Below, in pieces: positions 41,205 to 50,489 of a DNA stretch of 64,000 bases (its first letter is position 1; the number at the start of each line of letters is the position of its first letter). Where the stretch lies: assembly GCA_019358875.1 (NCBI GenBank), contig JAHHIF010000028.1, positions 1 through 64,000 of the forward strand, given 5' to 3'. This DNA is from Symplocastrum torsivum CPER-KK1. Its GTDB lineage: Bacteria; Cyanobacteriota; Cyanobacteriia; Cyanobacteriales; Coleofasciculaceae. The notes under the pieces are model-generated. The model was not told the origin of the DNA, ran no database searches, and saw only the letters and a program-made list of their open reading frames with translations. The position numbers and the translations under genes were made by a program.

Positions 41205-42506
41205 ATGGCTCGTTTTCTCATCACTACAATTCCTCTAGTTGGACATGTCAATCCGGCCTTACCCATTGCTCGCCAACTAGTGGAGCGTGGTCATGAGGTG
41301 TGGTGGTATTCAGGAAAAACCTTACAGTCCAAGATTGAGGCAACTGGCGCACGCTTCCTTCCTATACGCACGGGAATGGATTTCTCCGACCTCAAGAACG
41401 TGCCCGATTCATTGCGAGAAAAAAGGAAAAATCTCAAAGGGCTAGCGCAGTTTAAATTTGATTTCAAACACTTTTTTTGTGACTCGGCTGTTGGGCAGGT
41501 AAAAGACTTGACAGATATTCTGCGCGAATTCCCTGCCGATGTACTTTTATCCGATGTTTGTTTTTTGGGTGCTGCTTGGGTTCACGAAACGGGTGGACCA
41601 CCTTGGGCAGCATTCGGAATTACGGCATTAGGGATTATTAGCCCTGATACAGCGCCTTTTGGCTTGGGAATGCGACCTGATGCCTCTACACTCGGACGCT
41701 TGCGTAATGGTGTTTTAAACTGGGTGTTCGAGCGGGGATTGTTTAAGGATGTAACTGACTACATGAACCAACTCCGAGCCAGTATTGGATTACCGCCATA
41801 CCAAACGAGCTTTTTTGATGCTGTTGTATCCCCATATCTTTATTTACAGGGAACGGTTCCAGCGTTTGAATACCCTCGTAGCAACTTGCCGTCCCAAGTG
41901 CATTTTATTGGACCCTATTTGCCAGAGCCACCTGCTGATTTTACACCCCCTGTTTGGTGGGACGTAAAAAGGGGAAAGCCCGTCATCCACGTTACGCAAG
42001 GTACAGTAGCCACTGATGCAGATGATTTGATTGTCCCTACACTCCAGGCACTTGCAGATGAAGACGTGTTAGTTGTTGCTGCGACTGGTGGCGAACCGAT
42101 AGAAAATATTAAAGCCCCTCTCCCAGCGAATGCCAGACTAGAACGGTTCATTCCCTATTACCATCTTCTGCCACACGTCGATGTCATGGTGACAAATGGC
42201 GGGTACAACGGCGTGCAGGCGGCTCTAGCGCATGGTGTACCACTAGTCGCCGCAGGTCAAACGGAGGAGAAGCCAGAGATATGTACTCGTATTGAGTGGG
42301 CTGGGGTGGGTATTAACCTAAAAACTAAGACACCTACGTCAACGCAGCTAAAAAACGCTGTGAAGAAAATCCTAGAATCACCCCACTATCGGCAGAAAGC
42401 TCAACTTATTCAAGCCGACATTACCCGTTACGACACACCGAGTTTATCCGCTAAGCTGCTGGAACAGTTGGCAGTGACAAAACAGCCAGTTTTTGTATCA
42501 AGTTGA
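41205..42506 (+). CDS. Glycosyltransferase, MGT/UGT type (GT-B fold)
   Basis: About 433 residues from MARFLITTIPLVGHVNPALP. 'GHVNPALPIARQLVERGHEV' and, near the C-terminus, 'VMVTNGGYNGVQAALAHGVP' with 'GQTEEKPEICTRIEWAGVGI' are the acceptor/donor motifs of the macrolide-type and UGT glycosyltransferases (GT1). They transfer sugars to small hydrophobic molecules, often for detoxification or natural-product decoration. GGAG nine bases before ATG 41205 decides the start over a TTG at 41187. It is controlled by the divergent TetR gene, consistent with induced xenobiotic or signal-molecule glycosylation. Substrate unknown. Confidence 0.9.
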   Translation: MARFLITTIPLVGHVNPALPIARQLVERGHEVWWYSGKTLQSKIEATGARFLPIRTGMDFSDLKNVPDSLREKRKNLKGLAQFKFDFKHFFCDSAVGQVKDLTDILREFPADVLLSDVCFLGAAWVHETGGPPWAAFGITALGIISPDTAPFGLGMRPDASTLGRLRNGVLNWVFERGLFKDVTDYMNQLRASIGLPPYQTSFFDAVVSPYLYLQGTVPAFEYPRSNLPSQVHFIGPYLPEPPADFTPPVWWDVKRGKPVIHVTQGTVATDADDLIVPTLQALADEDVLVVAATGGEPIENIKAPLPANARLERFIPYYHLLPHVDVMVTNGGYNGVQAALAHGVPLVAAGQTEEKPEICTRIEWAGVGINLKTKTPTSTQLKNAVKKILESPHYRQKAQLIQADITRYDTPSLSAKLLEQLAVTKQPVFVSS

Positions 42507-42554
42507 ATAAAATCTTATGAAGACGGGATCAAAAAGCGATCGCTTGCCTTGAGA

Positions 42555-42662
42555 AGGCTAGAGCAGCAAGAATCAGTTTGGGAAGTAGTGATAAACCAAC
42601 GGCGTTATCAGTTTGTGTATCTTCAGCCAAGAACTTCCCCAAGTTATCAACTAGAGTTATAA
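42555..42662 (+). pseudogene. Fragment of a second copy of the nuclease-like gene at 43437
   Basis: The frame reads RLEQQESVWEVVINQRRYQF and VYLQPRTSPSYQLEL, stop at 42660. The gene at 43437-44093 contains 'KSLEQQESVWGLATNGLRYQ' and 'FVYLQSGTPPTYQLMPEL'. The match runs over about 35 residues, and the DNA is close too (GAGCAGCAAGAATCAGTTTG shared). It is therefore a piece of a paralogue, lacking its start and the catalytic part, sitting just before the antitoxin gene. Confidence 0.85.
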
Positions 42663-42670
42663 GGAGCAAG

Positions 42671-42916
42671 GTGGTGAAAGCGATAGAAGCGACAGTCACG
42701 GTAACTACAGACGGTAAAATTACAATTCAACTGCCACCAGATATTCCACCAGGAGAGCATCAGATAGTACTAGTAATTGATGAGGAATCAGTGACAAAAG
42801 AAAAGCGTCTGGTTAGTCAAAGAAAGTATCTACCACTGAAATTTTCAGCTTATCCAGTTGGACTGGTCAAAGAAAGCCTAACTTTCCGTAGACAAGATCT
42901 CTATGGCGACGATTAA
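42671..42916 (+). CDS. VapB-like antitoxin
   Basis: About 81 residues from GTG 42671 (AAGGAG upstream): VKAIEATVTVTTDGKITIQL, then PPDIPPGEHQIVLVIDE and a C-terminal extension 'YLPLKFSAYPVGLVKESLTF'. An N-terminal beta-strand dimerisation region followed by a toxin-wrapping tail is the layout of many PIN-toxin antitoxins. The gene overlaps the PIN toxin gene by 14 bases, strongly supporting a toxin-antitoxin operon. It also represses its own promoter in typical systems; not shown here. Confidence 0.75.
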   Translation: MVKAIEATVTVTTDGKITIQLPPDIPPGEHQIVLVIDEESVTKEKRLVSQRKYLPLKFSAYPVGLVKESLTFRRQDLYGDD

Positions 42917-43361
42917 TAATCCAGTCTTTATCGATACAAATATTTTAATCTACGCAAATTTGGCGATGTCTCCCTTTCATCGACAGGCTATTGAGCGACT
43001 TCAGTCACTTGATGAGCAAAGAGTTGATCTGTGGATTAGCCGCCAAACCCTAAGAGAATATCTGTCTGGTATGACAAGACAGGGAGAATTAACAGGAGAC
43101 ATACCTGTTGCATCTCTTATTGCAGACGTTCGATATTTTACCAATCGCTTTCGTGTAGCTGAAGATAGCCTTCAAGTGACAGAAAGGCTGTTGGTGCTGA
43201 TGGAGCAAGTGTCTATCGGTGGTAAACAGGTGCATGATGCAAACATCGTAGCCACGATGCAAGCTTACGGAATTAGTCAACTACTCACGCACAACGTTGT
43301 TGATTTTAACCGCTTTTCGGAGTTTATTACTGTGTTGCCGTTGGTGGGGAATGAAGTTTAG
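42903..43361 (+). CDS. PIN-domain toxin (VapC-like)
   Basis: A 152-residue PIN ribonuclease. Acidic active-site residues are seen in 'VFIDTNILIYANL' (D), 'ISRQTLREYLSG' (E), 'VHDANIVATM' (D) and 'LLTHNVVDFNRF' (D/N position). PIN toxins cut tRNA or rRNA and stop growth when their antitoxin is lost. It overlaps the antitoxin gene by 14 bases. Length is typical. Confidence 0.9.
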   Translation: MATINNPVFIDTNILIYANLAMSPFHRQAIERLQSLDEQRVDLWISRQTLREYLSGMTRQGELTGDIPVASLIADVRYFTNRFRVAEDSLQVTERLLVLMEQVSIGGKQVHDANIVATMQAYGISQLLTHNVVDFNRFSEFITVLPLVGNEV

Positions 43362-43436
43362 GATGCGATCGCATTTACTCAAAAATTACTGAGCCTCCTC
43401 TCGGTTTCCTGAGAGAAGCCTACATATTAAAAACCG

Positions 43437-44093
43437 ATGCCCACACTAAACACAAAAAACTTAACTCTAAGAGATGTTCATCGTCTTTTGGGTTTCCAAA
43501 GACAATCTAATAACTCCTTTACATCTTTATTATCCCTAGAAACTATCACAGAGTTTGAACAGCAGGAACTTGGGCAAATCCGAGATGACTTTGATAACTA
43601 CTTGTCAGCCGGTAAAGTGTCTGAAGGGCAGGTGAAGTTCCTCGCTATTGCTCCACTAATGCGTTTAAGTGGCTTCTATCGCTCACCGATTGAGATTACT
43701 TTGGAAGAGGGCATTGAGGAGATTCTCGTTGAAGACGAAGATACATTAATAACCGGACGAATGGATATTTTGGCGGTTAGCAATGCCCAAGCTGCTACAG
43801 CAATTTCACGTTTTTGGGTATTAGTGCTTGAAGCTAAAAACAGTACGGTTGAAGTTTTTGAGGGTTTACCACAACTGCTTACCTATGCCTTTAAAAGCTT
43901 GGAGCAGCAAGAATCAGTTTGGGGGTTGGCGACAAACGGACTACGTTATCAATTTGTGTATCTTCAGTCAGGAACTCCCCCTACTTATCAACTGATGCCA
44001 GAACTTAACCTCGTTAGCTGTGAGCGTTCTATCCAGTTACTACAAGTTCTGAAAGCTATTTGCAAGCTTCAGGGTACTCTTGCCGAGGATTAA
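43437..44093 (+). CDS. PD-(D/E)XK nuclease-like protein ('restriction endonuclease subunit R' type)
   Basis: A 218-residue cyanobacterial protein often annotated as type I restriction subunit R-like although it has no helicase. 'EEGIEEILVEDEDTLITGRM' with 'DILAVSN' and 'FWVLVLEAKNSTVEVFEGLP' supplies the Asp and Glu-x-Lys of a PD-(D/E)XK nuclease fold. It is complete, while a fragment of a second copy lies at 42555-42662, flanking the VapBC pair. Activity is inferred; it may be a stand-alone nuclease or a degenerate one. Confidence 0.7.
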   Translation: MPTLNTKNLTLRDVHRLLGFQRQSNNSFTSLLSLETITEFEQQELGQIRDDFDNYLSAGKVSEGQVKFLAIAPLMRLSGFYRSPIEITLEEGIEEILVEDEDTLITGRMDILAVSNAQAATAISRFWVLVLEAKNSTVEVFEGLPQLLTYAFKSLEQQESVWGLATNGLRYQFVYLQSGTPPTYQLMPELNLVSCERSIQLLQVLKAICKLQGTLAED

Positions 44094-44118
44094 TGCGATC
44101 GCATCTCCCCATTCCTCG

Positions 44119-47100
44119 TTAAGATCCCTTTCCCGTTCGTCCTGCTAGATTTGCAACCACTGCAACTAACTCTTCTGGATTGACAGGCTTAGGCATATGT
44201 AACTGAAAACCTGATGCAAGTGCCCGGATTCGATCCTCCGCTCTAGCATACGCCGTCAACGCCACAGCCGGAATCTGTCCACCTTGCTCGGCATCCAATG
44301 CCCTTATTTTCCGAATTAGGGCATAGCCATCTTGTCCCGGCATCCCAATATCACTGACCAATACACTCGGCTTTAACCGTGGCAGTACCTCCAGTACCTC
44401 ACTTGCTGTTGCAACAGGAGTCACTTCAACACCGTACTGTCCAAGTATAGTAGTCAGCAAGTCACGGGCATCGGCTTCATCATCAACCACGAGAACCCGC
44501 AACCCTTTCAAATCTGGCAGGTTGTCAAGCGGCACACTATCCTCAACCGTTGACTCAACAGGTGATTGATTAGTGACATCTGTAAGCACTGTTACTAATG
44601 GGAGTTGTACTGAAAAGGTTGCTCCTTGCCCCTCGCCTAGACTATCGGCATGAACAGTCCCCCCGTGCAGTTCCACCAAATGACGGACAATGGCTAATCC
44701 CAATCCCAATCCCCCATAAGCTCTAGTGGTGGAGCTATTTTCTTGGCGGAAGCGGTCAAAAACATGGGGCAAAAATTCAGGAGCAATCCCCTTACCTGTG
44801 TCACTCACCTGAATTTGGACATATTTATCCATTGTCTGTTGTCGATTATCCATTGTCCATGCTAACTGACTACTGACTATTGATAGTTGCACCTCAACTC
44901 GCCCACCTTTGGGGGTGAACTTAACAGCATTAGAGAGGAGATTCCAGACAACTTGCTGTAAGCGGTTGCCATCCCCTAAGATTGGTTCGATTGATGAATC
45001 TAATCTCGACTCAATCCGAATATCCTTCGCCTGCGCTGCCGGACGTACTGTATCAATTGCTGCCTCAATCATAGAAGTCAGTTCGACTGGACGGGTATTG
45101 AGGTGGAGTTTGCCCCGAATAATCCGGGAAACGTCTAAAACGTCTTCAATGAGTACAGCCAATGACTTTGTATTACGGTCAATTGTCTCTAGGGCACGAG
45201 CAGCGGTAGCCTCGTTAAACTTCCGGGTACGGAGTAGCTGAGTCCACCCCAACATGGCATTGAGGGGGGTACGCAGTTCATGGGAGAGTGTCGCGAGAAA
45301 CTCATCCTTCATGCGGTTTGCCGATTCCGCCTCACTACGGGCTGCCTGTTCACTAACTAGCAACTGCTCGCGTTCTGCCTCTACTCGCTTGCGTTCGGTG
45401 ATGTCAATCATGAATCCACGCAGTACAGAAGGCTCATCCTCACTCCGAACAACATTTACAATGTCGTACAGCCACACAACTCGTCCATCAGCTGCCAACA
45501 TTCTGTATTCAAATTCGTAGTTTTCAAGGATAGCTGAGCAGTCTAAGCAATATTGAATCGCCCAGTCTCGGTCTTCTGGATGGATGTGTTCAGACCAGAA
45601 ACTGTCAGTGTACCAATCTGATAACGGATAGCCAAGAATTTGTAGGCTCTGTGGACCGACGTAGGTAAATCTCCCTGTGGTTGCATCAGCCTCCCAAGGA
45701 ATGACACAAACCTTTTCTGCCAGTTTCCGAAACCGCTCCTCACTCTCTTTGAGTGCTGCTTCGGTACGTTTGCGTTCGCTAATATCGGCAACAATTGACA
45801 TACAGCTAACATTGCCTTCTGCATCACGTAGAGGCGCAGCCCAAACGCTGATATCAATCTCTGAACCTCCCTTCTTTTGGCGACGAGCTTCCATACCTGT
45901 GAAGGTATTGCCTTGCCGAATAAAATCCAGATTGGCTAAGAATTCCGCTTGTTTGTCTTCAGAAACAGAAGGGAGAAAATGCCCTACTGCTTCCTGTTCA
46001 CTCCAGCCGAAGATTTGCTCAGCGGCTGGATTCCACATCTTCACTTTTCCATCATCAAGACTAAAAACTGTAATCGCCAAGGGACAAGCTTGAATCAGCG
46101 CTTGCAGGGTTTGGTTGGTTTCGCTAAGCGCTTCCTCAGTCCGTTTACGCTCAGTGATGTCCTCAACCATCCCTAATCCAAAACAGACTGTCCCATCCTG
46201 ATCAGAAACCATTGCCGAAGTCAGATTAACCCATAAACTTTCGCCATTCTTCTTGATATAGCGTTTCTCAATCTGATAGATCGGTATCTCACCTTTGAAT
46301 AGCTGCTCTGCGTAGACAACATCGGTTTGAACATCGTTAGGATGGGTAATTGCCGCAAAGGTAAGTTGATGCAATTCTGGTGCAGAGTATCCCAACATCT
46401 CACAGTAGGTTTTATTTACCGTTAGAAACCGACCACTCAAATCAACAACAGAAATACCAATGGGTGCTTCTTCAAAAAACGTTCGGAATCGCTCCTCACT
46501 TTCTCGCAACGCCGACTCCGCTCGTTGACGGGCGATCGCAATTCCTGCTAAATGAGTAGATACCTCCACCAATTTCCGGTCTTGAGGACTGGGTTCTTTC
46601 GGTGTTCGATAATACATCGCAAAGGTACCCAAAACCTCCTCATCCTTACCAAAAATCGGCATTGACCAGCAAGCTTGTAAACCATGAGCTAAAGGCAAAT
46701 CCCGCCATTGTGCCCAGAGTGGATCGTTGGCAATATCGGATACAATTACAGGCTCCCGACGATAAACGGCTGTGCCGCAACTCCCTGAACAAGCGCCAAC
46801 AGCAACACCCTGGTTTGTAATTTCTTTGTAGCTTTCTGGAATGCTAGGAGCGATACACTCACCCAGCATTGTCCCGTCTTGATTCAGGAGGAGGATAGCA
46901 CATAGAGCATCATCAGACTGTTCCTCAATTGATCGAGCTAGAACATCCAGCACATCAGGGAGTGCGGCACCCGTGGCAATTAGTTCCAGAATACGAGTTT
47001 GTGCAGCAAGTAACGCTTGGCTTCGCTTGTGTTCAGTTAAGTCTAGATAGAAGGCGATTAGTTCTTGTTGCTCATCATAAGGCTCTTGCAACATCGCCCC

Positions 47101-48795
47101 ACCGATCAGAATCGGCACTCGCCTCCCGTCTTTTCGGATGTACTCTTTTTCAAAGGGAGTTGCAATACCTTGCGTCTTTAATTCTTCTGCTGCTTGTGCA
47201 TCCAAGTGTAAAAATTCGGGCGGTGTCATCTGTGTCCAGTGGATTTGCCCTGAAAGCACTTCCTCCCGTGTGTAACCCGTCATTTCCAAGAAGTAGTCGT
47301 TGGTGTAGTTGATTTTGCCGATAAAGTCACCGAAGGCAACACCAAAAATATTTGACTCAACCAACCGTCGTAATCGCTTCTCGCTCTCCCTAAGAGCCGC
47401 TTCTGCTTGTTTACGTTCTGTGATGTCGCGCAACGCTGACACCCGTACCTGACGACCTTGGTACAGAGAGCTTTTTCCTTCTACTTCTAAGGAAAAGGGT
47501 GTTCCGTCTTTCTTTAAACCCGTTAGCTCATAAGGCTTTTCATCACCTAATCGGATATTTTCTAAGGTGATCGCATAAGATTCTGGGGTCAAAAAGTCTG
47601 CGGCTGACAGTTCCATTACCTCACTCAGTTCGTAGCCAAACATTCTCGCTAAGGCAAGGTTGGCATCCAGAACTTTTCCAGCTTCATGAATCAGAATGCC
47701 TTCAACCGTGGAGTTTGCTAAGGCGCGAAACCTTTCTTGACTTTCTCGCAATGACTGCTGTGCCATTGAGCGATCGCGTTCAATTCGATCTAACGTCTGG
47801 GCAATTTGCCAAATCCAAACGCACAAAACAACAATCGTCACCATTACCAGCAGCAACAACCCGAAGGTGGCACTGTAAAGCTTGGCGCGATAACCCTGGA
47901 GGATAAGGTAGCCCACAATTGAGGGAATAGTGATCGCCGCAACTAAGAGACGACGTGCGATAAATCCCCCAAGGCGATCGCTAGTGACGATTCTCATTAG
48001 TCCCTGTTGTGGATAGGTAAATAAAATACCAATACACAGAACAATGAACGTCACTACAGTGTGTAGTGCCATTTTCGTATAGGAGGCAATGCCGTAAAGA
48101 GACTGAAATTGGTAGGCATAACCGAGTAACGGCTGCCAGGAAACTAAAGCGGCGAAGAGGGCAAGGAACTGGGCAACACCGTGGCAGCGACGGGTTCTCT
48201 GACTCAAAAGCAGCAAGGCGAAACCAAGCAGGGCGAAATTCAGAGCTGTATTAGGAGCCATCCTGCCTGGATGTGACGTTGCCACCGCTTCCGGTAGCTC
48301 ACGAAACAGCAAATGGTCGATCCCAAGGTTCCAGTTGAAGAGATATTCACTAAGCGTGAGTAAGCCAATCATCGCTACAGTGAAAGCACAGATTTGGGAA
48401 ATCCACTGCCTTGAACGTATCGAATGGACTTGACGATACCAACGTGGTACTCGACTCCTGGAAGAGGGCACTCTGAGAGTTGGCAACGCACTATTTCGAC
48501 TATCAGCAGAAATCTCTGCGTTTTTTTCCTGTGTTCCCGCCTCCTCTTCTCTTGTCGCGCTACTCTTGTCTTCGGTGGGCAACAGCCACAGTGACACCCC
48601 AGATAGGATAAACGCTAAAGCCGTGTTAGCTTTCATGGTGACTAAATTGGGAAAGACGCTCTTCAAGGGTGAGTGATCGAGCATCCAGCCAATTAGGACA
48701 ATAAAGCCGACAAGGAACGCGATCGCACTTGCTGCTTGTGCAATCAGCTTATTGGAAGAGACTAGAGGAGAATCGGGAAGCTGTGGACGATTCAC
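44119..48795 (-). CDS. Hybrid sensor histidine kinase with membrane domain, five PAS, GAF and receiver
   Basis: A 1558-residue protein. The N-terminal ~335 residues have about eight membrane helices. Then, in order (rough positions): PAS 345-465, PAS 465-590, GAF 590-745 (with 'GACSGSCGTAVYRREPVIVS'), and three PAS domains 755-1130, each ending 'DITERKR'. Next come HisKA ('FLATLSHELRTPLNAMLGWT', phospho-His), HATPase ('NLLSNAVKFTP', 'DTGKGIAPEF', 'GGLGLGLAIV') and a C-terminal receiver ('LRVLVVDDEADARDLL', phospho-Asp in 'VLVSDIGMPGQDG'). An unusual in-frame stretch inside the HATPase (SSQLAWTMDNRQQTMDKY) is encoded by an intergenic-type repeat. Signal unknown. Divergent from the helicase gene, 36 bases apart. 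Confidence 0.93.
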   Translation of the reverse strand: MNRPQLPDSPLVSSNKLIAQAASAIAFLVGFIVLIGWMLDHSPLKSVFPNLVTMKANTALAFILSGVSLWLLPTEDKSSATREEEAGTQEKNAEISADSRNSALPTLRVPSSRSRVPRWYRQVHSIRSRQWISQICAFTVAMIGLLTLSEYLFNWNLGIDHLLFRELPEAVATSHPGRMAPNTALNFALLGFALLLLSQRTRRCHGVAQFLALFAALVSWQPLLGYAYQFQSLYGIASYTKMALHTVVTFIVLCIGILFTYPQQGLMRIVTSDRLGGFIARRLLVAAITIPSIVGYLILQGYRAKLYSATFGLLLLVMVTIVVLCVWIWQIAQTLDRIERDRSMAQQSLRESQERFRALANSTVEGILIHEAGKVLDANLALARMFGYELSEVMELSAADFLTPESYAITLENIRLGDEKPYELTGLKKDGTPFSLEVEGKSSLYQGRQVRVSALRDITERKQAEAALRESEKRLRRLVESNIFGVAFGDFIGKINYTNDYFLEMTGYTREEVLSGQIHWTQMTPPEFLHLDAQAAEELKTQGIATPFEKEYIRKDGRRVPILIGGAMLQEPYDEQQELIAFYLDLTEHKRSQALLAAQTRILELIATGAALPDVLDVLARSIEEQSDDALCAILLLNQDGTMLGECIAPSIPESYKEITNQGVAVGACSGSCGTAVYRREPVIVSDIANDPLWAQWRDLPLAHGLQACWSMPIFGKDEEVLGTFAMYYRTPKEPSPQDRKLVEVSTHLAGIAIARQRAESALRESEERFRTFFEEAPIGISVVDLSGRFLTVNKTYCEMLGYSAPELHQLTFAAITHPNDVQTDVVYAEQLFKGEIPIYQIEKRYIKKNGESLWVNLTSAMVSDQDGTVCFGLGMVEDITERKRTEEALSETNQTLQALIQACPLAITVFSLDDGKVKMWNPAAEQIFGWSEQEAVGHFLPSVSEDKQAEFLANLDFIRQGNTFTGMEARRQKKGGSEIDISVWAAPLRDAEGNVSCMSIVADISERKRTEAALKESEERFRKLAEKVCVIPWEADATTGRFTYVGPQSLQILGYPLSDWYTDSFWSEHIHPEDRDWAIQYCLDCSAILENYEFEYRMLAADGRVVWLYDIVNVVRSEDEPSVLRGFMIDITERKRVEAEREQLLVSEQAARSEAESANRMKDEFLATLSHELRTPLNAMLGWTQLLRTRKFNEATAARALETIDRNTKSLAVLIEDVLDVSRIIRGKLHLNTRPVELTSMIEAAIDTVRPAAQAKDIRIESRLDSSIEPILGDGNRLQQVVWNLLSNAVKFTPKGGRVEVQLSIVSSQLAWTMDNRQQTMDKYVQIQVSDTGKGIAPEFLPHVFDRFRQENSSTTRAYGGLGLGLAIVRHLVELHGGTVHADSLGEGQGATFSVQLPLVTVLTDVTNQSPVESTVEDSVPLDNLPDLKGLRVLVVDDEADARDLLTTILGQYGVEVTPVATASEVLEVLPRLKPSVLVSDIGMPGQDGYALIRKIRALDAEQGGQIPAVALTAYARAEDRIRALASGFQLHMPKPVNPEELVAVVANLAGRTGKGS
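44822..44890. repeat. STRR-type repeat inserted in the histidine kinase ATPase domain
   Basis: Words such as ATCCATTGTC (twice or more, about 44826-44862) and CTGACTACTGACTATTG (about 44867-44885) are the heptamer-type repeats (TGACTAT, CCATTGT) known between genes in filamentous cyanobacteria. Here they are translated as SQLAWTMDNRQQTMDK between two conserved strands of the HATPase domain, without breaking the frame. Confidence 0.65.
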
Positions 48796-48831
48796 TTTTA
48801 AAATTATCGGGGGATTGAGTAGTTAAAACTA

Positions 48832-50370
48832 ATGGTTCGTACCCCTACATTATCTTTTGACCGGGGAACTCTGATTTTGCACCCACCGCCCAAAGGCAAA
48901 GCCTGGGTGGATTATGCCACTTGGGATGATCGGGTGGAGAAGTTTCGTATTCCTGGAATTCATTACCGTCAGCTAGTGGAAGCTTTGCAAGCTGAAAGTG
49001 TGACGTTTAGTGATGAGGCGAAGGAATTTTCCCAGCTAGATTTGGTTCCCAGCTTTGAGATGGAACCTTACTCTCACCAAAGCGAGGCACTTTTAGCCTG
49101 GAAGCAGACAGGACGGCGAGGGGTAGTGGTGTTACCGACAGCGGCGGGGAAGACTTACTTAGCTCAGCTAGCGATGCAATCAACGCCTCGCAGTACCCTG
49201 ATTGTAGTGCCAACGCTGGATTTGATGCACCAGTGGTATGCTCAGTTGGAAGCGGCATTTCCCGATGCGGAGTTGGGGTTGCTGGGGGGAGGTTCACGCG
49301 ATCGCACTCCTTTACTCATTGCTACCTATGACAGTGCGGCTATCCATGCCGAAGCACTAGGAAACCTCTACGGATTGTTAATTTTTGATGAGTGTCACCA
49401 CTTGCCGACAGACTTTTATAAAGTGATTGCGGAATATGCGATCGCACCCTACCGCTTGGGACTGACGGCAACCCCAGAACGCTCCGATGGGCGTCATAAT
49501 GACCTGGATGCTCTGATTGGGCCAGAAGTCTATCGCAAAACGCCTGAAGAACTTTCTGGTTCAGCACTTGCGGAGCATAAGGTTGTTCAGATTAAAGTCA
49601 AGCTCTCACAAAAAGAACGCGATCGTTACAATGAGTGCGTTAAACTTCGCAATGACTTTTTGAAGGAATCAAATATCTACCTCGGTAGTCTACAAGGCTG
49701 GCAACAATTTGTCATGGCAAGTGCGCGATCGCCAGCCGGACGCAGAGCAATGCTTGCCCATCGAGAAGCCAAGGAAATTGCCTCTGGCACCGATGGCAAA
49801 CTACGAATTCTCATAGACTTACTTGCCCAACATTACCCAGAACGCAGCCTTATTTTCACCAACGACAACGCCACCGTCTACCGCATCTCGCAAGAGTTAC
49901 TGATTCCCTCTATTACTCATCAGACACCCGTAAAGGAACGCCATGATATCCTGACGCGCTTCCGAGAGGGAGAATACAAAACCTTAGCCGCTTCCCACGT
50001 TTTGAATGAAGGTGTAGATGTCCCAGATGCGCGTGTAGCGATTATCTTATCGGGTACAGGTTCAGCACGCGAGTATGTTCAGCGATTAGGGAGAGTGTTG
50101 CGTAAGGGTACAGATAACAATAAATTAGCGATACTCTATGAAGTCGTGGCAGAAGATACTAGTGAGGAAGGAACATCCCAGCGTCGGCATAGCTCAGAAT
50201 CCAGAAACGAACCCGCCAAGAAACGAAAAGAAGTCGAAAAGCCAAAGTTGAAGCATCGGCAACTGGAAATTTTACCGTCTCCAACGTATGAAGTAAATCA
50301 TTCTACGACTCCTAAAGCCGCTGAGTCACCAGCGAAGTGGGGCGAAGAGGACACGCTAGATGGTTGGTAA
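48832..50370 (+). CDS. XPB-like DEAD/DEAH-box helicase
   Basis: A 512-residue superfamily-2 helicase. 'PYSHQSEALLAWKQTGRRGV' (Q-like motif), Walker A 'LPTAAGKTYLAQ', motif II 'LLIFDECHHLP', motif III 'GLTATPERSDG', motif VI 'YVQRLGRVLRKG', plus a thumb-like insertion. The N-terminal ~70 residues with 'FRIPGIHYRQLVEALQ' are the damage-recognition-type region of bacterial/archaeal XPB. Such genes are commonly followed by a Bax1-type nuclease (DUF790) gene; here a Uma2 gene follows instead. The last ~70 residues are low-complexity. DNA repair or phage-defence roles are possible. Confidence 0.85.
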   Translation: MVRTPTLSFDRGTLILHPPPKGKAWVDYATWDDRVEKFRIPGIHYRQLVEALQAESVTFSDEAKEFSQLDLVPSFEMEPYSHQSEALLAWKQTGRRGVVVLPTAAGKTYLAQLAMQSTPRSTLIVVPTLDLMHQWYAQLEAAFPDAELGLLGGGSRDRTPLLIATYDSAAIHAEALGNLYGLLIFDECHHLPTDFYKVIAEYAIAPYRLGLTATPERSDGRHNDLDALIGPEVYRKTPEELSGSALAEHKVVQIKVKLSQKERDRYNECVKLRNDFLKESNIYLGSLQGWQQFVMASARSPAGRRAMLAHREAKEIASGTDGKLRILIDLLAQHYPERSLIFTNDNATVYRISQELLIPSITHQTPVKERHDILTRFREGEYKTLAASHVLNEGVDVPDARVAIILSGTGSAREYVQRLGRVLRKGTDNNKLAILYEVVAEDTSEEGTSQRRHSSESRNEPAKKRKEVEKPKLKHRQLEILPSPTYEVNHSTTPKAAESPAKWGEEDTLDGW

Positions 50371-50489
50371 TCAGGTGCAGAGTTATTGACTGGGATGCGC
50401 CGAGAGAGTGACCAGATCTACAGGGAATAGTACTGAGTGGTACATATGATTCGGTAGGATGAGCATAGGTTTACCCCAACTGCGGCTGT

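Noticed and set aside
42578..42670. Longer start for the antitoxin
   Set aside because: This part is another frame of the nuclease-gene fragment; AAGGAG immediately before GTG 42671 marks the real start.
44909..48254. Several plus-strand open frames of 60-140 codons opposite the histidine kinase
   Set aside because: They are antisense shadows of a long, well-supported coding region and resemble no protein family.
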